Positions 53,342 to 62,683 of a stretch of 64,000 nt of DNA are shown piece after piece. Where the stretch lies: assembly GCA_964561925.1 (NCBI GenBank), contig CAZLRW010000007.1, positions 15,726 through 79,725 on the forward strand. The letters are read 5' to 3'. Every line of letters begins with the position of its first letter. Positions within the stretch are counted from its first letter, which is position 1. Below the pieces are notes generated by a model that saw only the letters and a list, made by a program, of their open reading frames with translations, did no database searches and was not told the origin of the DNA. Both the position numbers and the translations under genes were made by a program. The stretch is from SZUA-430 sp964561925 (GTDB lineage: Bacteria; Pseudomonadota; Alphaproteobacteria; Micropepsales; Micropepsaceae).

Positions 53342-53536
53342 CGACAACCGGGAGTCGAGTTTCGCATTTCGAGACTCGCCGCTCATTTACGTTTTGTTAA
53401 GGAATTCTGCGCGTTCCACGACATACGAATCCGTGTGTTTGACTTCGCGCTTTCTCGCGTGCACCCACGACCGAACGGGACTGGCCTGCGTTTCTTGCGT
53501 TTAGGGCCAGCATAAGAACGGGAAAGGGGTTTCCAC

Positions 53537-54568
53537 ATGAGAACGGCATTGCTTGCCTCGGCGTTGGCCGTGGCGCTCGGCGGGACGGCACAAGCTGCGG
53601 GCATCGACGGCTGGTACCTTGGCCTCGAAGGCGGCGCGAACTGGATCGAAGATTGGGAGCACGACTTCTTCACGACGCCGGCCGTCGCCAGCCTCGACAC
53701 GGGTTGGACCGTTCTTGCGACCGCCGGATACGGTTGGAGTCAATGGCGCTTCGAGTTCGAAGCCGGCTACCGCGACAACGACCTCGACGCGTATGCCTTT
53801 GTCGGCGGCGCGCCGCTCACCTTCGTCGACGCGGAGACATGGGAAGCCACGTTGATGGCAAACGTGCTCTACGACATCGAACTCACGCGCGACCTTTCGC
53901 TCTCGCTGGGTGCGGGCGCGGGCGCCGACTTCGCCAACGTCGACCTTCGCATCGGCGCGGCGTCGGCCGACGCCGATGATTGGAACTTCGCGTACCAGGG
54001 TATCGCCGGGCTGAACTACGCCGTCGGCCGCCGCACCTCGCTGTTCGTCAACTATCGCTATTTGCGCGTCGTCGACGCGGAATTCGACTTCCGCCCCACG
54101 CTCAATGTCCTGCTCACGGACGGCGAGGACGTGGTCAAACATGCGGCGACGATCGGTCTGCGCTACGCGCTGCACACGCCGCAAACGATGTCCGATGCGG
54201 TGGTCTCGGCGCCGCCGCCGGAGCCGGTGTCTTCGGCCCCGCGCCAATTCATCGTGTTCTTCGGTTTCAACAAATACAATCTGACGTCCGAGGCGTTGCG
54301 CGTCATCTCCGAGGCCGTCGTCGCGGCAAAGGAGACGGGTTCGGCCAGCGTGCTGATCACCGGTCACACCGACACCGTCGGCTCGAACGGCTACAATCAG
54401 CGCCTTTCGATGCGCCGCTCGAACGCGGTCAGGTCCGAAATGGTCCGCCAGGGCATCCCGGCCGCTGCTATTTCTGCGAGCGGCAAGGGTGAAACCGAAC
54501 TCCTGGTACAGACCGCCGACGGGGTGAAGGAGCCCCAGAACCGGCGCGCGACGATCGATCTTAACTAA
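53537..54568 (+). CDS. OmpA-like outer-membrane protein, paralogue 4 of 5
   Basis: 343 residues. Signal peptide MRTALLASALAVALGGTAQA; barrel to about 215; unusually short linker with little poly-Pro (VSAPPPEPVSSAP); OmpA domain FFGFNKYNLTSEALRVISEA and GHTDTVGSNGYNQRLSMRRS, ending NRRATIDLN. Ribosome-binding site GGAAAGG. The near-absence of the Pro spacer suggests a different reach between the membrane and peptidoglycan. Confidence 0.89.
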   Translation: MRTALLASALAVALGGTAQAAGIDGWYLGLEGGANWIEDWEHDFFTTPAVASLDTGWTVLATAGYGWSQWRFEFEAGYRDNDLDAYAFVGGAPLTFVDAETWEATLMANVLYDIELTRDLSLSLGAGAGADFANVDLRIGAASADADDWNFAYQGIAGLNYAVGRRTSLFVNYRYLRVVDAEFDFRPTLNVLLTDGEDVVKHAATIGLRYALHTPQTMSDAVVSAPPPEPVSSAPRQFIVFFGFNKYNLTSEALRVISEAVVAAKETGSASVLITGHTDTVGSNGYNQRLSMRRSNAVRSEMVRQGIPAAAISASGKGETELLVQTADGVKEPQNRRATIDLN

Positions 54569-54613
54569 TCGATCCGTCCACGTCGCAACCGCCGATACCT
54601 AACTTGCAACTGC

Positions 54614-54640
54614 AAAGCGGCCCTATTGGGGGCCGCTTTT
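54614..54640 (+). terminator. Intrinsic terminator after OmpA paralogue 4
   Basis: 10-bp stem AAAGCGGCCC / GGGCCGCTTT with a 6-nt loop and four terminal T residues, 46 bp after the stop. Confidence 0.85.
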
Positions 54641-54787
54641 GCCGTTATGGCACACTCGCTTAGGAAGTTAAGCGAATACTACGCTTTCGTTTGACCTCGT
54701 CGAATTCATTTGGTGATTCGTCGGACGAAGGCGACGGCCAGGCGAGAACACTCCCGGCCCCGCCGATTTGGGGAATGGGGTGTATCC

Positions 54788-55837
54788 ATGTTGAAGAACG
54801 CGTTGCTGGGGTCTGCGCTGGGTCTGTCTGTCTATGCGCTGTCCGCCGGCGCTCAAGCCGGTCACCAAGCGACGGGCTGGTATGTCGGCATCGAAGGCGG
54901 CGCCAACTGGATCGACAACGCCGACATCGAATTCAACCCTGGCCCGGTCACCAACTGGGAAGCGGAGTTCGAGTCGGGCTTCGCGGTTCTCGCGACCGTC
55001 GGCTACGCCTGGGAGAACAACTGGCGCCTCGAACTCGAGGCCGGTTGGCGCGAGAACGACGTCGACTGCGTCGAGTTCGGCGGCCCGCCCTGCGTGTCGG
55101 CGAACTTCGGCGACGTCTCGCAGTTCACGCAGATGATCAACATCGTCCACGACATCCCGATCAGCGACAAGACCGCGATCTCGGTCGGCCTCGGCTTCGG
55201 CGGCAACTTCGTCGAAGCGAGTTCGCCGTTCCTGCAGGACGACGACGACTTCGTCCTCGCCGGTCAGGCGGTGTTGCAGCTCTCGCATCAGCTGACGAAG
55301 CGCCTCGACTTCGTCCTGAGCTACCGCTTTATGACGAGCGACGATCCCGAGTTCCGCTTGCTCGGTTCCGCCACGACCGCCGAGTTCGAGAACGAGAACC
55401 ACACGGTCAGCGTCGGCCTGCGCTTCGATCTGCAGCGCGATGCAGAGCCCGTGATGTCGCAAGCCTCGACGGTCGCGCCTACGCCGCCACCGCCGCCGCC
55501 CGCGGGCCCGCGTCAGTACATCGTCTATTTCGGCTTCAACAAGGCGAACATGGACGCGAAGGCGATCGGCGTCGTGAAGGAAGCAGCGGCAACCGCCATG
55601 CGCGACGGCTTCGTTTCCATCCTCGTCACCGGCCACACCGACACGGTGGGTTCGGCCACCTACAATCAGCGCCTGTCGTTGCGACGTGCGAAGGTCGTCT
55701 CGAAGGCGCTCGTGGCGGAAGGCATCCCGGCCAAGGGCATCACCTCGGTCGGCAAGGGCGAAACCGAACTCATGATCCAGACCGGCGACCGTGAAGTGGA
55801 GCCGCGCAACCGCCGTGCCACGATCGACCTGAACTGA
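54788..55837 (+). CDS. OmpA-like outer-membrane protein, paralogue 5 of 5
   Basis: 349 residues from ATG at 54788 (MLKNALLGSALGLSVYALSA); the frame is open upstream to 54710 but only this start gives a signal peptide. Barrel to about 225 with a Cys pair (DCVEFGGPPC); linker PTPPPPPPAGP; OmpA domain FGFNKANMDAKAIGVVKEAA and GHTDTVGSATYNQRLSLRRA. The ending DREVEPRNRRATIDLN departs slightly from the other copies. Confidence 0.89.
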   Translation: MLKNALLGSALGLSVYALSAGAQAGHQATGWYVGIEGGANWIDNADIEFNPGPVTNWEAEFESGFAVLATVGYAWENNWRLELEAGWRENDVDCVEFGGPPCVSANFGDVSQFTQMINIVHDIPISDKTAISVGLGFGGNFVEASSPFLQDDDDFVLAGQAVLQLSHQLTKRLDFVLSYRFMTSDDPEFRLLGSATTAEFENENHTVSVGLRFDLQRDAEPVMSQASTVAPTPPPPPPAGPRQYIVYFGFNKANMDAKAIGVVKEAAATAMRDGFVSILVTGHTDTVGSATYNQRLSLRRAKVVSKALVAEGIPAKGITSVGKGETELMIQTGDREVEPRNRRATIDLN

Positions 55838-55859
55838 TCGCACGCGCACCGGAATCGAT

Positions 55860-55893
55860 AAGGGCGGATCCCGCGAGGGACCCGCCCTTTTTT
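55860..55893 (+). terminator. Intrinsic terminator after OmpA paralogue 5
   Basis: Stem AGGGCGG / CCGCCCT extended inward by TCCC/GGGA with one mismatch, 4-nt loop, followed by six T residues, 22 bp after the stop. Confidence 0.88.
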
Positions 55894-55912
55894 CGTTCGG
55901 CCTTTGTCGGAC

Positions 55913-56506
55913 CTATTGAACGTTCGTGGCCGGGGCCGGAGTCCCGGCAGCCACCTCAGGCGTCGCCGCCGGCAACACCACCGGGGCCGGATCGCCCGGC
56001 TTCTGGCGCGGCATCGGAACGACTTTGCCCGTGCTGGCGGCGGTCACCAGCGAAGGCGCCTCGCAGGCGTTCTGGCCGTGCCGAGCCGCGACCGCTTCGG
56101 TTTTCACGAAGGTTGGCAGCTTTGCCGGTTCGGGCCCCAACAACTTGTCGTAGAGAGCAGACGTATAGAGGCAGTATTCCGTGATGTTGGCGAGGCTGCG
56201 CTGCGAGGCCTCGTTCGCCGTGCGGGACTTGTAGTCCTCCAGCCGCGACTCTCGCCCGAAATGACGCATCAGCGCCCGGTGCGCCGTCATCAGGTCCTTG
56301 CGGTAGCCGTTGACGAAATCGTTGTAGCGGGGCGTCAGCTTGCACGAGAGCGCGCCCACGACCAGTTCCGTCTGCAGCATCCGCATCTCGAACGCGGTCA
56401 GAAGGTCGCCCTTGATGCAAGGCGGCGCCTTCTTTTTGGCGGCAACCGCCGGGCCCACGACCAACAACGACGCGGCGGCGAGCAGAAACGCACGTGAGAT
56501 TTTCAT
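55913..56506 (-). CDS. Hypothetical secreted protein
   Basis: 197 residues from ATG at 56506 (MKISRAFLLAAASLLVVGPA signal peptide, cleavage after AVA). The mature part begins KKKAPPCIKGDLLTAFEMRM and contains four Cys (CIKG, LSCKL, EYCLY, NACEA), possibly two disulfides. The C-terminal ~40 residues are Pro/Ala-rich and probably disordered. No family recognised. It converges on the OmpA array. Confidence 0.7.
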   Translation of the reverse strand: MKISRAFLLAAASLLVVGPAVAAKKKAPPCIKGDLLTAFEMRMLQTELVVGALSCKLTPRYNDFVNGYRKDLMTAHRALMRHFGRESRLEDYKSRTANEASQRSLANITEYCLYTSALYDKLLGPEPAKLPTFVKTEAVAARHGQNACEAPSLVTAASTGKVVPMPRQKPGDPAPVVLPAATPEVAAGTPAPATNVQ

Positions 56507-56589
56507 GAAACCGACCCTTCCCCGACTCACTTCGCGATCATCATAGGCACGGGCCCCCCGGGCCGCCTAGAGCCGCAGACTGGTATCTT

Positions 56590-57057
56590 TCAGAACGCTT
56601 GCGACTGCAGGTAGTTCTGCAGGCCCATGCTTTCTATCAATTGCTGCTGGGTCTCAAGATAATCGATGTGTTCCTCCGTATCCTCCAAGATGTGGCGGAG
56701 GAGGTCGCGCGAGACGTAGTCCTTCTTGGTCTCGCAGGTTTCGATGCCCTTGATCAGGCATTCGCGGCCGCGGCGCTCGACATTGAGGTCGGCCTGTAGC
56801 CCCTCGGGCACGTTTTCGCCGATTTGCAGCTTGTGCATGTCCTGCAGGTTCGGCAGGCCCTCGAGCAATAGGATGCGCTTGATGAGCGCGTCGGCGTGCT
56901 TCATCTCGCCGATCGACTCCTCGTACGTCTTCTTGCCCAGCTTGGCGAAGCCCCAATTGTCGTACATGCGGGCGTGCAGGAAGTACTGGTTGACGGCGGT
57001 CAGTTCGTTCGTCAGCGCGCGGTTCAGTTCCGCGACGACGTCTTTGGCGCCTTTCAT
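56590..57057 (-). CDS. bfr: Bacterioferritin
   Basis: 155-residue heme-containing ferritin that oxidises and stores iron in a 24-mer. Residues align with the E. coli protein: heme ligand Met52 in IGEMKHAD, and ferroxidase ligands Glu18, Glu51, His54, with the second ExxH in EDTEEHIDYLETQ. Ends MGLQNYLQSQAF. The bfd gene lies directly upstream on the same strand (31 bp), so iron storage and release are probably coexpressed. Confidence 0.96.
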   Translation of the reverse strand: MKGAKDVVAELNRALTNELTAVNQYFLHARMYDNWGFAKLGKKTYEESIGEMKHADALIKRILLLEGLPNLQDMHKLQIGENVPEGLQADLNVERRGRECLIKGIETCETKKDYVSRDLLRHILEDTEEHIDYLETQQQLIESMGLQNYLQSQAF

Positions 57058-57088
57058 GATTCGTCAGGTCCCCGAGGTGAGGCGGACC

Positions 57089-57265
57089 TTACGCGGCCTC
57101 GGTTTCGCGCGCTTCTGCGAGCATTTCGGAAACCTCGGGGACGCAGCGTCCGCATTGCGGCTGGCAGTCGTGATAACGATACACGCCTTCGACGTCACGC
57201 GGGCGTTTTTCGATCGCCTCGCGGACCTGGCGCTTCGTCAGACCGTTGCAGTTGCAGACGTACAT
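57089..57265 (-). CDS. bfd: Bacterioferritin-associated ferredoxin
   Basis: 58 residues from ATG at 57265 (MYVCNCNGLTKRQVREAIEK). Four Cys in the Bfd pattern, CNC and CQPQCGRC, bind a [2Fe-2S] cluster that reduces Bfr heme to mobilise iron. Too short to be anything else with this pattern. Expression is commonly raised under iron limitation; no Fur site was identified by eye. Confidence 0.93.
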   Translation of the reverse strand: MYVCNCNGLTKRQVREAIEKRPRDVEGVYRYHDCQPQCGRCVPEVSEMLAEARETEAA

Positions 57266-57366
57266 GGCTCGTCCGTCGTCCCTTGCCGGGCGTGGCCGTC
57301 CCAAGCCTCTGCCCGTTGGAAGAGATGTAGTGCTATTGCGACTTGTTTGCAAGTAGGGCTGAAGGC

Positions 57367-60300
57367 TCAGTCCTGCCCGTCCTCGCGGGGGGCAAGCAGC
57401 AGGTACATGACCGGCGTGACCAGGCGCGAGAGCACGGTCGATGAGATCAGGCCGCCGATGATGACGATCGCGAGCGGGGAGTAGAGACCGGAGCTTTCGA
57501 GCGCGAGCGGGGTCAGGCCGCCGATCGCCGTGACGCTCGTCAGCAGCACGGGCAGGAAGCGAATTTCACCCGCCTGCTCGATCGCGTCGCGCAACGGCAC
57601 GCCTTGGGCGCGCAGCTGCTGCGTGAAGTCGACGAGCAGGATCGAGTTCTTGATCTCGATGCCGATGAGCGCGATGAAGCCGATGACCGCGGTGAACGCC
57701 AGCGGATAGCCCGTCACCCAAAGACCGACGATCCCGCCGATGATGCCGAGCGGGATGACGCCGGCGACGACGCCCGACGTCTTGAACGAGCGGAACTCCA
57801 AGATCAGCACCGCCATGATGCCGAAGAGCGCGAGCAACACCGCGTTGCCGAGTGTGCCGAAGCTGCGGGCTTGGGCCTCAGCCTGGCCGCCCGCGGTCAG
57901 GCGATAACCGGGCGGCAGCGGCAGTTCCTTCAACTTCGCCAGAACCTCTTGCGTGACGCTCGAGGTGAGGAAGCCCGTCTCGGTGCGGCCGGTGATCGTG
58001 ACCGTGCGCTCGCGTTTGAAACGGTCGATGCGCGAAGGCTCGCTCTGAAAATTCGGCGCGGCGAGATGGCTGAGCGGGATGCCGGGGCCTTGCGCGACCG
58101 GCACGTAGATGCGGTCGAGGCTCGACAAGTCGTGTCTGGCATCGAACGGTAGGCGAAGCGTGATGTCGAACTCGTCGCCGTCGGCTTGACGGAAGCGCCC
58201 TACCCGCTCGCCGCCGAGCGCGATGCGCACGGTTTGGTCGAGAACGCCCGCAGGCACGCCCAAGGTCGCGGCCTTGTCGACGTTCAGCCCTAAGTTCAGA
58301 TCGGTGCGCTCGAGCCGGAGCGGATTGACGACGTCGCGCGTGCCGGGCACGGATTCGATGATCGCCGCGGCGCGCGCCGCGAGGTCCTTCAGAGTCGCCA
58401 TCTCTTTGCCCGAAATGCGAACTGCGATCGGCGCTTCCAGCGGCGGCCCGTTCTCGAAGACGATGATGATGATCTGCGCGCCCGGAATCTTCGCGAACGC
58501 CGCGCGCCATTCGTCGAGCAGCTTCGGCGTCTCGCGCGACTTCCATTCCTTCAGGCCAACGAACACGGACGCGTGGTTCGCTTTTTCCTGATCCGGGAAG
58601 ATGTTGTAGAAAATGCGCGGGTTGCCGTGGCCCAAATTCGACATGAACCACTGCACCGCGGGCGATTTTGCAAGGATCGCCTCGACCTCGCGCAGCGGTT
58701 TGTCGGACTCGCTCATCGCCGCGCCGTCCGGCAGCTCGATGTTGATCAGCACCTGCGGGATTTCGGCGGGCGGGAACAGGCTGAAACCCAAGCGCGGGAT
58801 CAGCATCAGCGACGCCACGAAGAGGCCGGTCGCGATCAGCAGCGTCGTACGCGGGGCGGCAAGCGCGACATGCAACAACGGACGATAGAACCCGTGGATG
58901 CCCGCCATGACGACGCGCAAGAGCCAATTTCCCTCGGGATGTTCGCGCTCCGACAGCATGCGGCTGGCGAGAAACGGAATGATCGTCAGCGACACGAACA
59001 GCGAGGCGGCCACCGTGAACAGGACCGCCGCGGGCAGCGAGCGGATGAACGAACCCGATCCTTCAGGCAGGAACAGCAGCGGTGTGAACGCCAACATCAG
59101 CGTCGCCGTGCAGCCGACGACCGCGACACCGATCTGCTTCGTGCCGGCGATCGCCGCCTCGCGCCGCGACATGCCTTCGCGCAAATGGCGCGCGATGTTT
59201 TCGGCGACGACGATCGAGTCGTCGACGAGCAGACCCAGCGACAGCACGAAACCCGCGATCGAGAGCTGGTTCAGCGTGAAGCCCGTCGATTGCAGGATGG
59301 CGACGCCGATCGCAAGCGACAACGGGATCGAGATCATCACGACGATCGAGGCGCGGAACCCGAGCGGCAAGAGCGTGATCAGCACGAGGCCGAGCGCGAT
59401 CGCGAAGTCGCGCGCCAGCGTCGACAGGCGATGCTCGACGTTTTTCGACTGATCGAATCCGCGCTCGATGCGAATGCCGTCGGGCAATTCCTTCTCGAAT
59501 TCGTCGACCGCCTGATAGATGCCGTCGCGGACCAGAAAGACGTTGCCGCCGGGTTTTTGGTTCGCGGTCAGGAAGACGGCGGGCCGTCCGTTCCAGCGCG
59601 CGACGTGGCGCTGTTCGTCGTAGGCCCACGTCACATCAGCGACATCGCCCACGCGGATCGTGCGGCCTCCGGTCGCCAGGAGGACGACCTGACGGATTTC
59701 GTCCAGCGAGTCGAAGGCGCCTGTCGCCTTGACGTTGAAGCGCCGGTCGCCTGCGTGCACGGTGCCCGGAGGCGCGTCGATGCCTTCGGCGCGCAGCGCG
59801 TTCGCAACGGAAGCGACCGGGATGCTCCACTGCGAAAGCTTGCCCATGTCGACGGCGACGCGGACTTCGGATTTCGGCGCGCCCCAGTAGCGTGACTCCT
59901 TCACGCCCGGCACACGGTCGATGATGTCGCGCAGATCGTCGGCGATGTCCTCGAGCTCGCGGTAGCTCGCCTTTTCGCCGACGATCGCCATTTGGACGAT
60001 GTTTGTGAGCGCGGTCGACGCCTTCTCGATTTCGACGCGCACGATTCCGTCCGGCAAGGTCGGCCGCAGCACGTTCACTTCGCGCACGACCTCGTCGAAC
60101 TTACGGTCGACGTCGATGTCCCAGGAGAACTCGGACTGAATGACCGTCACACCGTCCTGGCTGACGGAGCGGACTTCCTTCACGTCGTCGAGCGCGTCGA
60201 TCGCATCCTCGATCGGCTGGGCGACGAGCTTTTCCATCTCCGCGGGGCTCGCGCCCGGCAGAATGACGCGCACGATGTAGATGGGGATCGGAAAGGCCGG

Positions 60301-60414
60301 GTCTTCGGCGCGCGGGATCGTCATCAGCGCATTCGCGCCCCAGACGGCGAGCCCTAGGAACACGACGAGCGTGAACTGCCAATTGCGGACGAAGAACGCG
60401 CTGAGTTCGCTCAC
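57367..60414 (-). CDS. RND efflux permease
   Basis: 1015-residue inner-membrane proton antiporter of the AcrB/hydrophobic-amphiphilic efflux type. Begins MSELSAFFVRNWQFTLVVFL; the proton-relay Asp pair is in LGLLVDDSIVVAENIARHL (TM4). Two large periplasmic loops at about 35-335 and 555-855 as expected. It starts inside the stop of the periplasmic adaptor gene (4-bp overlap 60411-60414), so the two are coupled. No outer-membrane TolC gene is adjacent. Substrates unknown. Confidence 0.93.
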   Translation of the reverse strand: MSELSAFFVRNWQFTLVVFLGLAVWGANALMTIPRAEDPAFPIPIYIVRVILPGASPAEMEKLVAQPIEDAIDALDDVKEVRSVSQDGVTVIQSEFSWDIDVDRKFDEVVREVNVLRPTLPDGIVRVEIEKASTALTNIVQMAIVGEKASYRELEDIADDLRDIIDRVPGVKESRYWGAPKSEVRVAVDMGKLSQWSIPVASVANALRAEGIDAPPGTVHAGDRRFNVKATGAFDSLDEIRQVVLLATGGRTIRVGDVADVTWAYDEQRHVARWNGRPAVFLTANQKPGGNVFLVRDGIYQAVDEFEKELPDGIRIERGFDQSKNVEHRLSTLARDFAIALGLVLITLLPLGFRASIVVMISIPLSLAIGVAILQSTGFTLNQLSIAGFVLSLGLLVDDSIVVAENIARHLREGMSRREAAIAGTKQIGVAVVGCTATLMLAFTPLLFLPEGSGSFIRSLPAAVLFTVAASLFVSLTIIPFLASRMLSEREHPEGNWLLRVVMAGIHGFYRPLLHVALAAPRTTLLIATGLFVASLMLIPRLGFSLFPPAEIPQVLINIELPDGAAMSESDKPLREVEAILAKSPAVQWFMSNLGHGNPRIFYNIFPDQEKANHASVFVGLKEWKSRETPKLLDEWRAAFAKIPGAQIIIIVFENGPPLEAPIAVRISGKEMATLKDLAARAAAIIESVPGTRDVVNPLRLERTDLNLGLNVDKAATLGVPAGVLDQTVRIALGGERVGRFRQADGDEFDITLRLPFDARHDLSSLDRIYVPVAQGPGIPLSHLAAPNFQSEPSRIDRFKRERTVTITGRTETGFLTSSVTQEVLAKLKELPLPPGYRLTAGGQAEAQARSFGTLGNAVLLALFGIMAVLILEFRSFKTSGVVAGVIPLGIIGGIVGLWVTGYPLAFTAVIGFIALIGIEIKNSILLVDFTQQLRAQGVPLRDAIEQAGEIRFLPVLLTSVTAIGGLTPLALESSGLYSPLAIVIIGGLISSTVLSRLVTPVMYLLLAPREDGQD

Positions 60415-61475
60415 GACTGCTTCGGTGGTTCCGCAACAACGACGACGGGTTGACCGTTGCGCAGATAGGGCGCGCCGGAGGTGACGACGCGCTCGCCGCG
60501 GACGAGGCCCTCGGCGATCAACACGAGATCATCGACGAAGCCGCCGATGCGCACGCTGCGCCGTTGCGCCTTGTTCTGCTTGTCGACGATGAAGACGGCG
60601 GCGCGGTCGCCGCGCCCTTCGAGAAGCGCGATTGCGGGTATCGCCAGATAGGCGGACAGCTGATCCTTGACGGTGGGCTTGATTCGCGCCTCGCCGACCA
60701 GGCCGGAGCGCAGGCCGCTTGCAAGTTCCGCGAGCCGCAGTTCGATGTCGAACGCGCCGGTGCGCTGATCGGCCTTGGCGGCAAGGCGCGCGACCTCCGC
60801 CTTCAGCGGCGCCATGCCCGCAAAGCGGATCGTCGCCGTATCGCCGCCGCGGATGCGCGTGATCTGGGTATCGGAGACCGGCGTGACCATCACGAGACCG
60901 CCGCTCGCGTCCCCGAAGAGCAGGATCGGCGCGCCGGGCACCACGACTTCGTTCGGCTCCGCCAATCGCGACAGCACGACACCATCGGCGGGGGCGCGCA
61001 GTTCGGCTTTTGCACTGTCAAAGGCCGTCGAGTCGCGCGCGGCGCGTGCACGCGCTACCTGCGCCTTGGCCTCGTCGACCCGCGCCTGCGACGCGAAGCC
61101 TTTGTCGAAGAGCTCCTGCGTGCGTTTCAGGTTCGCTTCGGCATTGTCGAGTTGTGCCTGCGCGTCGCGGCTGCGGGCGCCGACCTCCGTCGGGTCGAGG
61201 CGCGCAAGCACATCGCCCGCCCTCACCGCATCGCCCGAGTCGGCGTTGAAGCCCTTGATGATGCCCGCGACCTTAAAGCCCAGCGTGATCTCGCGCTTGA
61301 AGAGCAAGGTACCGGTTGCCCGGATTTCGCCGGCGGAAGGTGTGGGCGCCGCAATCGCGACACGGACGGGAACCCGCGGCGTCTCTTTCGGCGCGGCATG
61401 GGTGCCGCCAAACAGCGCCAGGGCGGCCAACACGGCCGCGGCTCCGGCGGTTAAGGCACGAAGAGCCAATCGCAT
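60411..61475 (-). CDS. RND efflux periplasmic adaptor (membrane fusion protein)
   Basis: 354 residues. Hydrophobic N-terminal segment (ALTAGAAAVLAALALFGGTH), then the barrel-sandwich/lipoyl halves (KVAGIIKGFNADSGDAVRAG, AELRAPADGVVLSRLAEPNE) flanking a helical hairpin (DAQAQLDNAEANLKRTQELF). Links the RND permease to an outer-membrane channel. First gene of the efflux operon, divergent from a TetR regulator, with a candidate promoter/operator between. Confidence 0.92.
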   Translation of the reverse strand: MRLALRALTAGAAAVLAALALFGGTHAAPKETPRVPVRVAIAAPTPSAGEIRATGTLLFKREITLGFKVAGIIKGFNADSGDAVRAGDVLARLDPTEVGARSRDAQAQLDNAEANLKRTQELFDKGFASQARVDEAKAQVARARAARDSTAFDSAKAELRAPADGVVLSRLAEPNEVVVPGAPILLFGDASGGLVMVTPVSDTQITRIRGGDTATIRFAGMAPLKAEVARLAAKADQRTGAFDIELRLAELASGLRSGLVGEARIKPTVKDQLSAYLAIPAIALLEGRGDRAAVFIVDKQNKAQRRSVRIGGFVDDLVLIAEGLVRGERVVTSGAPYLRNGQPVVVVAEPPKQS

Positions 61476-61513
61476 GGCCCACCTCCGCGCTCATCAGTGA
61501 ACGCTGTACGGAT

Positions 61514-61542
61514 CATTTAGTGCTATAAGTAAACACTGTCAA
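61514..61542 (-). promoter_or_regulatory. Candidate efflux promoter with TetR operator
   Basis: On the minus strand TTGACA (61542-61537) is followed after 17 bp by TAAATG (61519-61514), an acceptable sigma-70-type pair firing toward the efflux operon, whose ATG is at 61475. Between them an interrupted dyad AGTG-N11-CACT (61519-61537 on the plus strand) could be the operator of the divergent TetR protein. By-eye prediction only. Confidence 0.5.
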
Positions 61543-61609
61543 CTTAAGATACGCTTGGCCGCGCGCGTTGGATCACGTTGCCCCCGTTCCGTGGTAGATG
61601 GGACACGCC

Positions 61610-62281
61610 ATGCCAGGCCGAAAACCCCGCCCCACCGCTCGCAAGCGCATCGATGCCGGCGCCCGCCGCGCGCAAATCCTTCATGTGGCTGGGGACATGT
61701 TCGCGAAGGACGGGATCGACGCGACCTCGATGCGACGGATCGCGGCCAAGGCCGGCGTGACGGCGGCATTGCTCTACAAGCACTTTGCCGACAAGGACGC
61801 CCTGCTGATGGCGATCGGCGAGGGCTTCTTCGCGACGCTCGCCGAATACATGGACCGCGCGGTAGAGGGCGTGAACGAGCCGGTCGCGCGGTTGAAGGCT
61901 CAGATGCGGGCCTATGTGACGTGCGGGATCGAGAATCCGCGCGCGTATCACTTGACGTTCATGACCGCCCTGCCCCGCCTGCGCCGCGGCGGCGACATGA
62001 AGGCGTTTCGCGAACGGCGGCGGCGCGGCGAGGCGATCGCCGAGAGCGAAATGACGCTCGGCATGAAGTGCTTTGGCCGGCTCGAACAGGCGGTTGCCGA
62101 TCTGGTCGAGGCGAAGGCGACGCGCGGCAAGGATGTCGCCGCTCTCTCCGAAGTCGTGTGGGCGGGCGGGCACGGGCTCGTCTCGCTCGTCATCACGCAC
62201 GACGATTTCGGCTTCACGCCCAAGGAGCGCCTGATCGACCACTCGATCGACCTGATGCTGCATGGCTTGTTGCGGGGGTGA
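61610..62281 (+). CDS. TetR family transcriptional regulator
   Basis: 223 residues (in-frame ATG at 61598 is an alternative). N-terminal HTH: AGDMFAKDGIDATSMRRIAA then KAGVTAALLYKHFADKDAL, the classic TetR pattern. The C-terminal ligand domain resembles the WHG/TetR_C type. Divergent from the RND operon by about 130 bp, so it most likely represses it and responds to a pump substrate. Confidence 0.9.
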   Translation: MPGRKPRPTARKRIDAGARRAQILHVAGDMFAKDGIDATSMRRIAAKAGVTAALLYKHFADKDALLMAIGEGFFATLAEYMDRAVEGVNEPVARLKAQMRAYVTCGIENPRAYHLTFMTALPRLRRGGDMKAFRERRRRGEAIAESEMTLGMKCFGRLEQAVADLVEAKATRGKDVAALSEVVWAGGHGLVSLVITHDDFGFTPKERLIDHSIDLMLHGLLRG

Positions 62282-62324
62282 AGCGCGCTATTCTCGTCTT
62301 CGAATTGCGGGAGGACGAGCGGCC

Positions 62325-62624
62325 ATGTCACCGAACGACGTCGAGCTGGCGCGGCGCGAAGGGGCGGAGTTCCGCTCGGTCCGCCTGCAACTGGAGGCGG
62401 ACGGCGCGATCCGTCTGCACACGTACGATATGGGCCCCGTCTCGCCCTCGGCCGACGGGCGCGACCAGCACGAGCTTTGGGTGACCGTGCCGCCGCAGGA
62501 GGTCGCCAAACTCGCGTTCCTGCTGATGAAGGAGCGCTTTCAGGGCCGATTTCAGGCTGTCACCGAATTTCGTGACTTCTGCAAGGCGAACGAGATCGTA
62601 AACGCATTCGACGCGGCGCCCTGA
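62325..62624 (+). CDS. Conserved-looking small hypothetical protein
   Basis: 99 residues, acidic, no signal peptide. Opening MSPNDVELARREGAEFRSVR, then a beta-rich centre (IRLHTYDMGPVSPSADGRDQ) and a helical C-terminus. I do not recognise the family; the alternation suggests a compact alpha/beta fold. It follows tetR by 43 bp. Confidence 0.6.
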   Translation: MSPNDVELARREGAEFRSVRLQLEADGAIRLHTYDMGPVSPSADGRDQHELWVTVPPQEVAKLAFLLMKERFQGRFQAVTEFRDFCKANEIVNAFDAAP

Positions 62625-62683
62625 CGCTGTAGCCGCGGCTGGGTCTCGGCCCTATGATGACCGGAACAGATAGGGGTTTGCGC

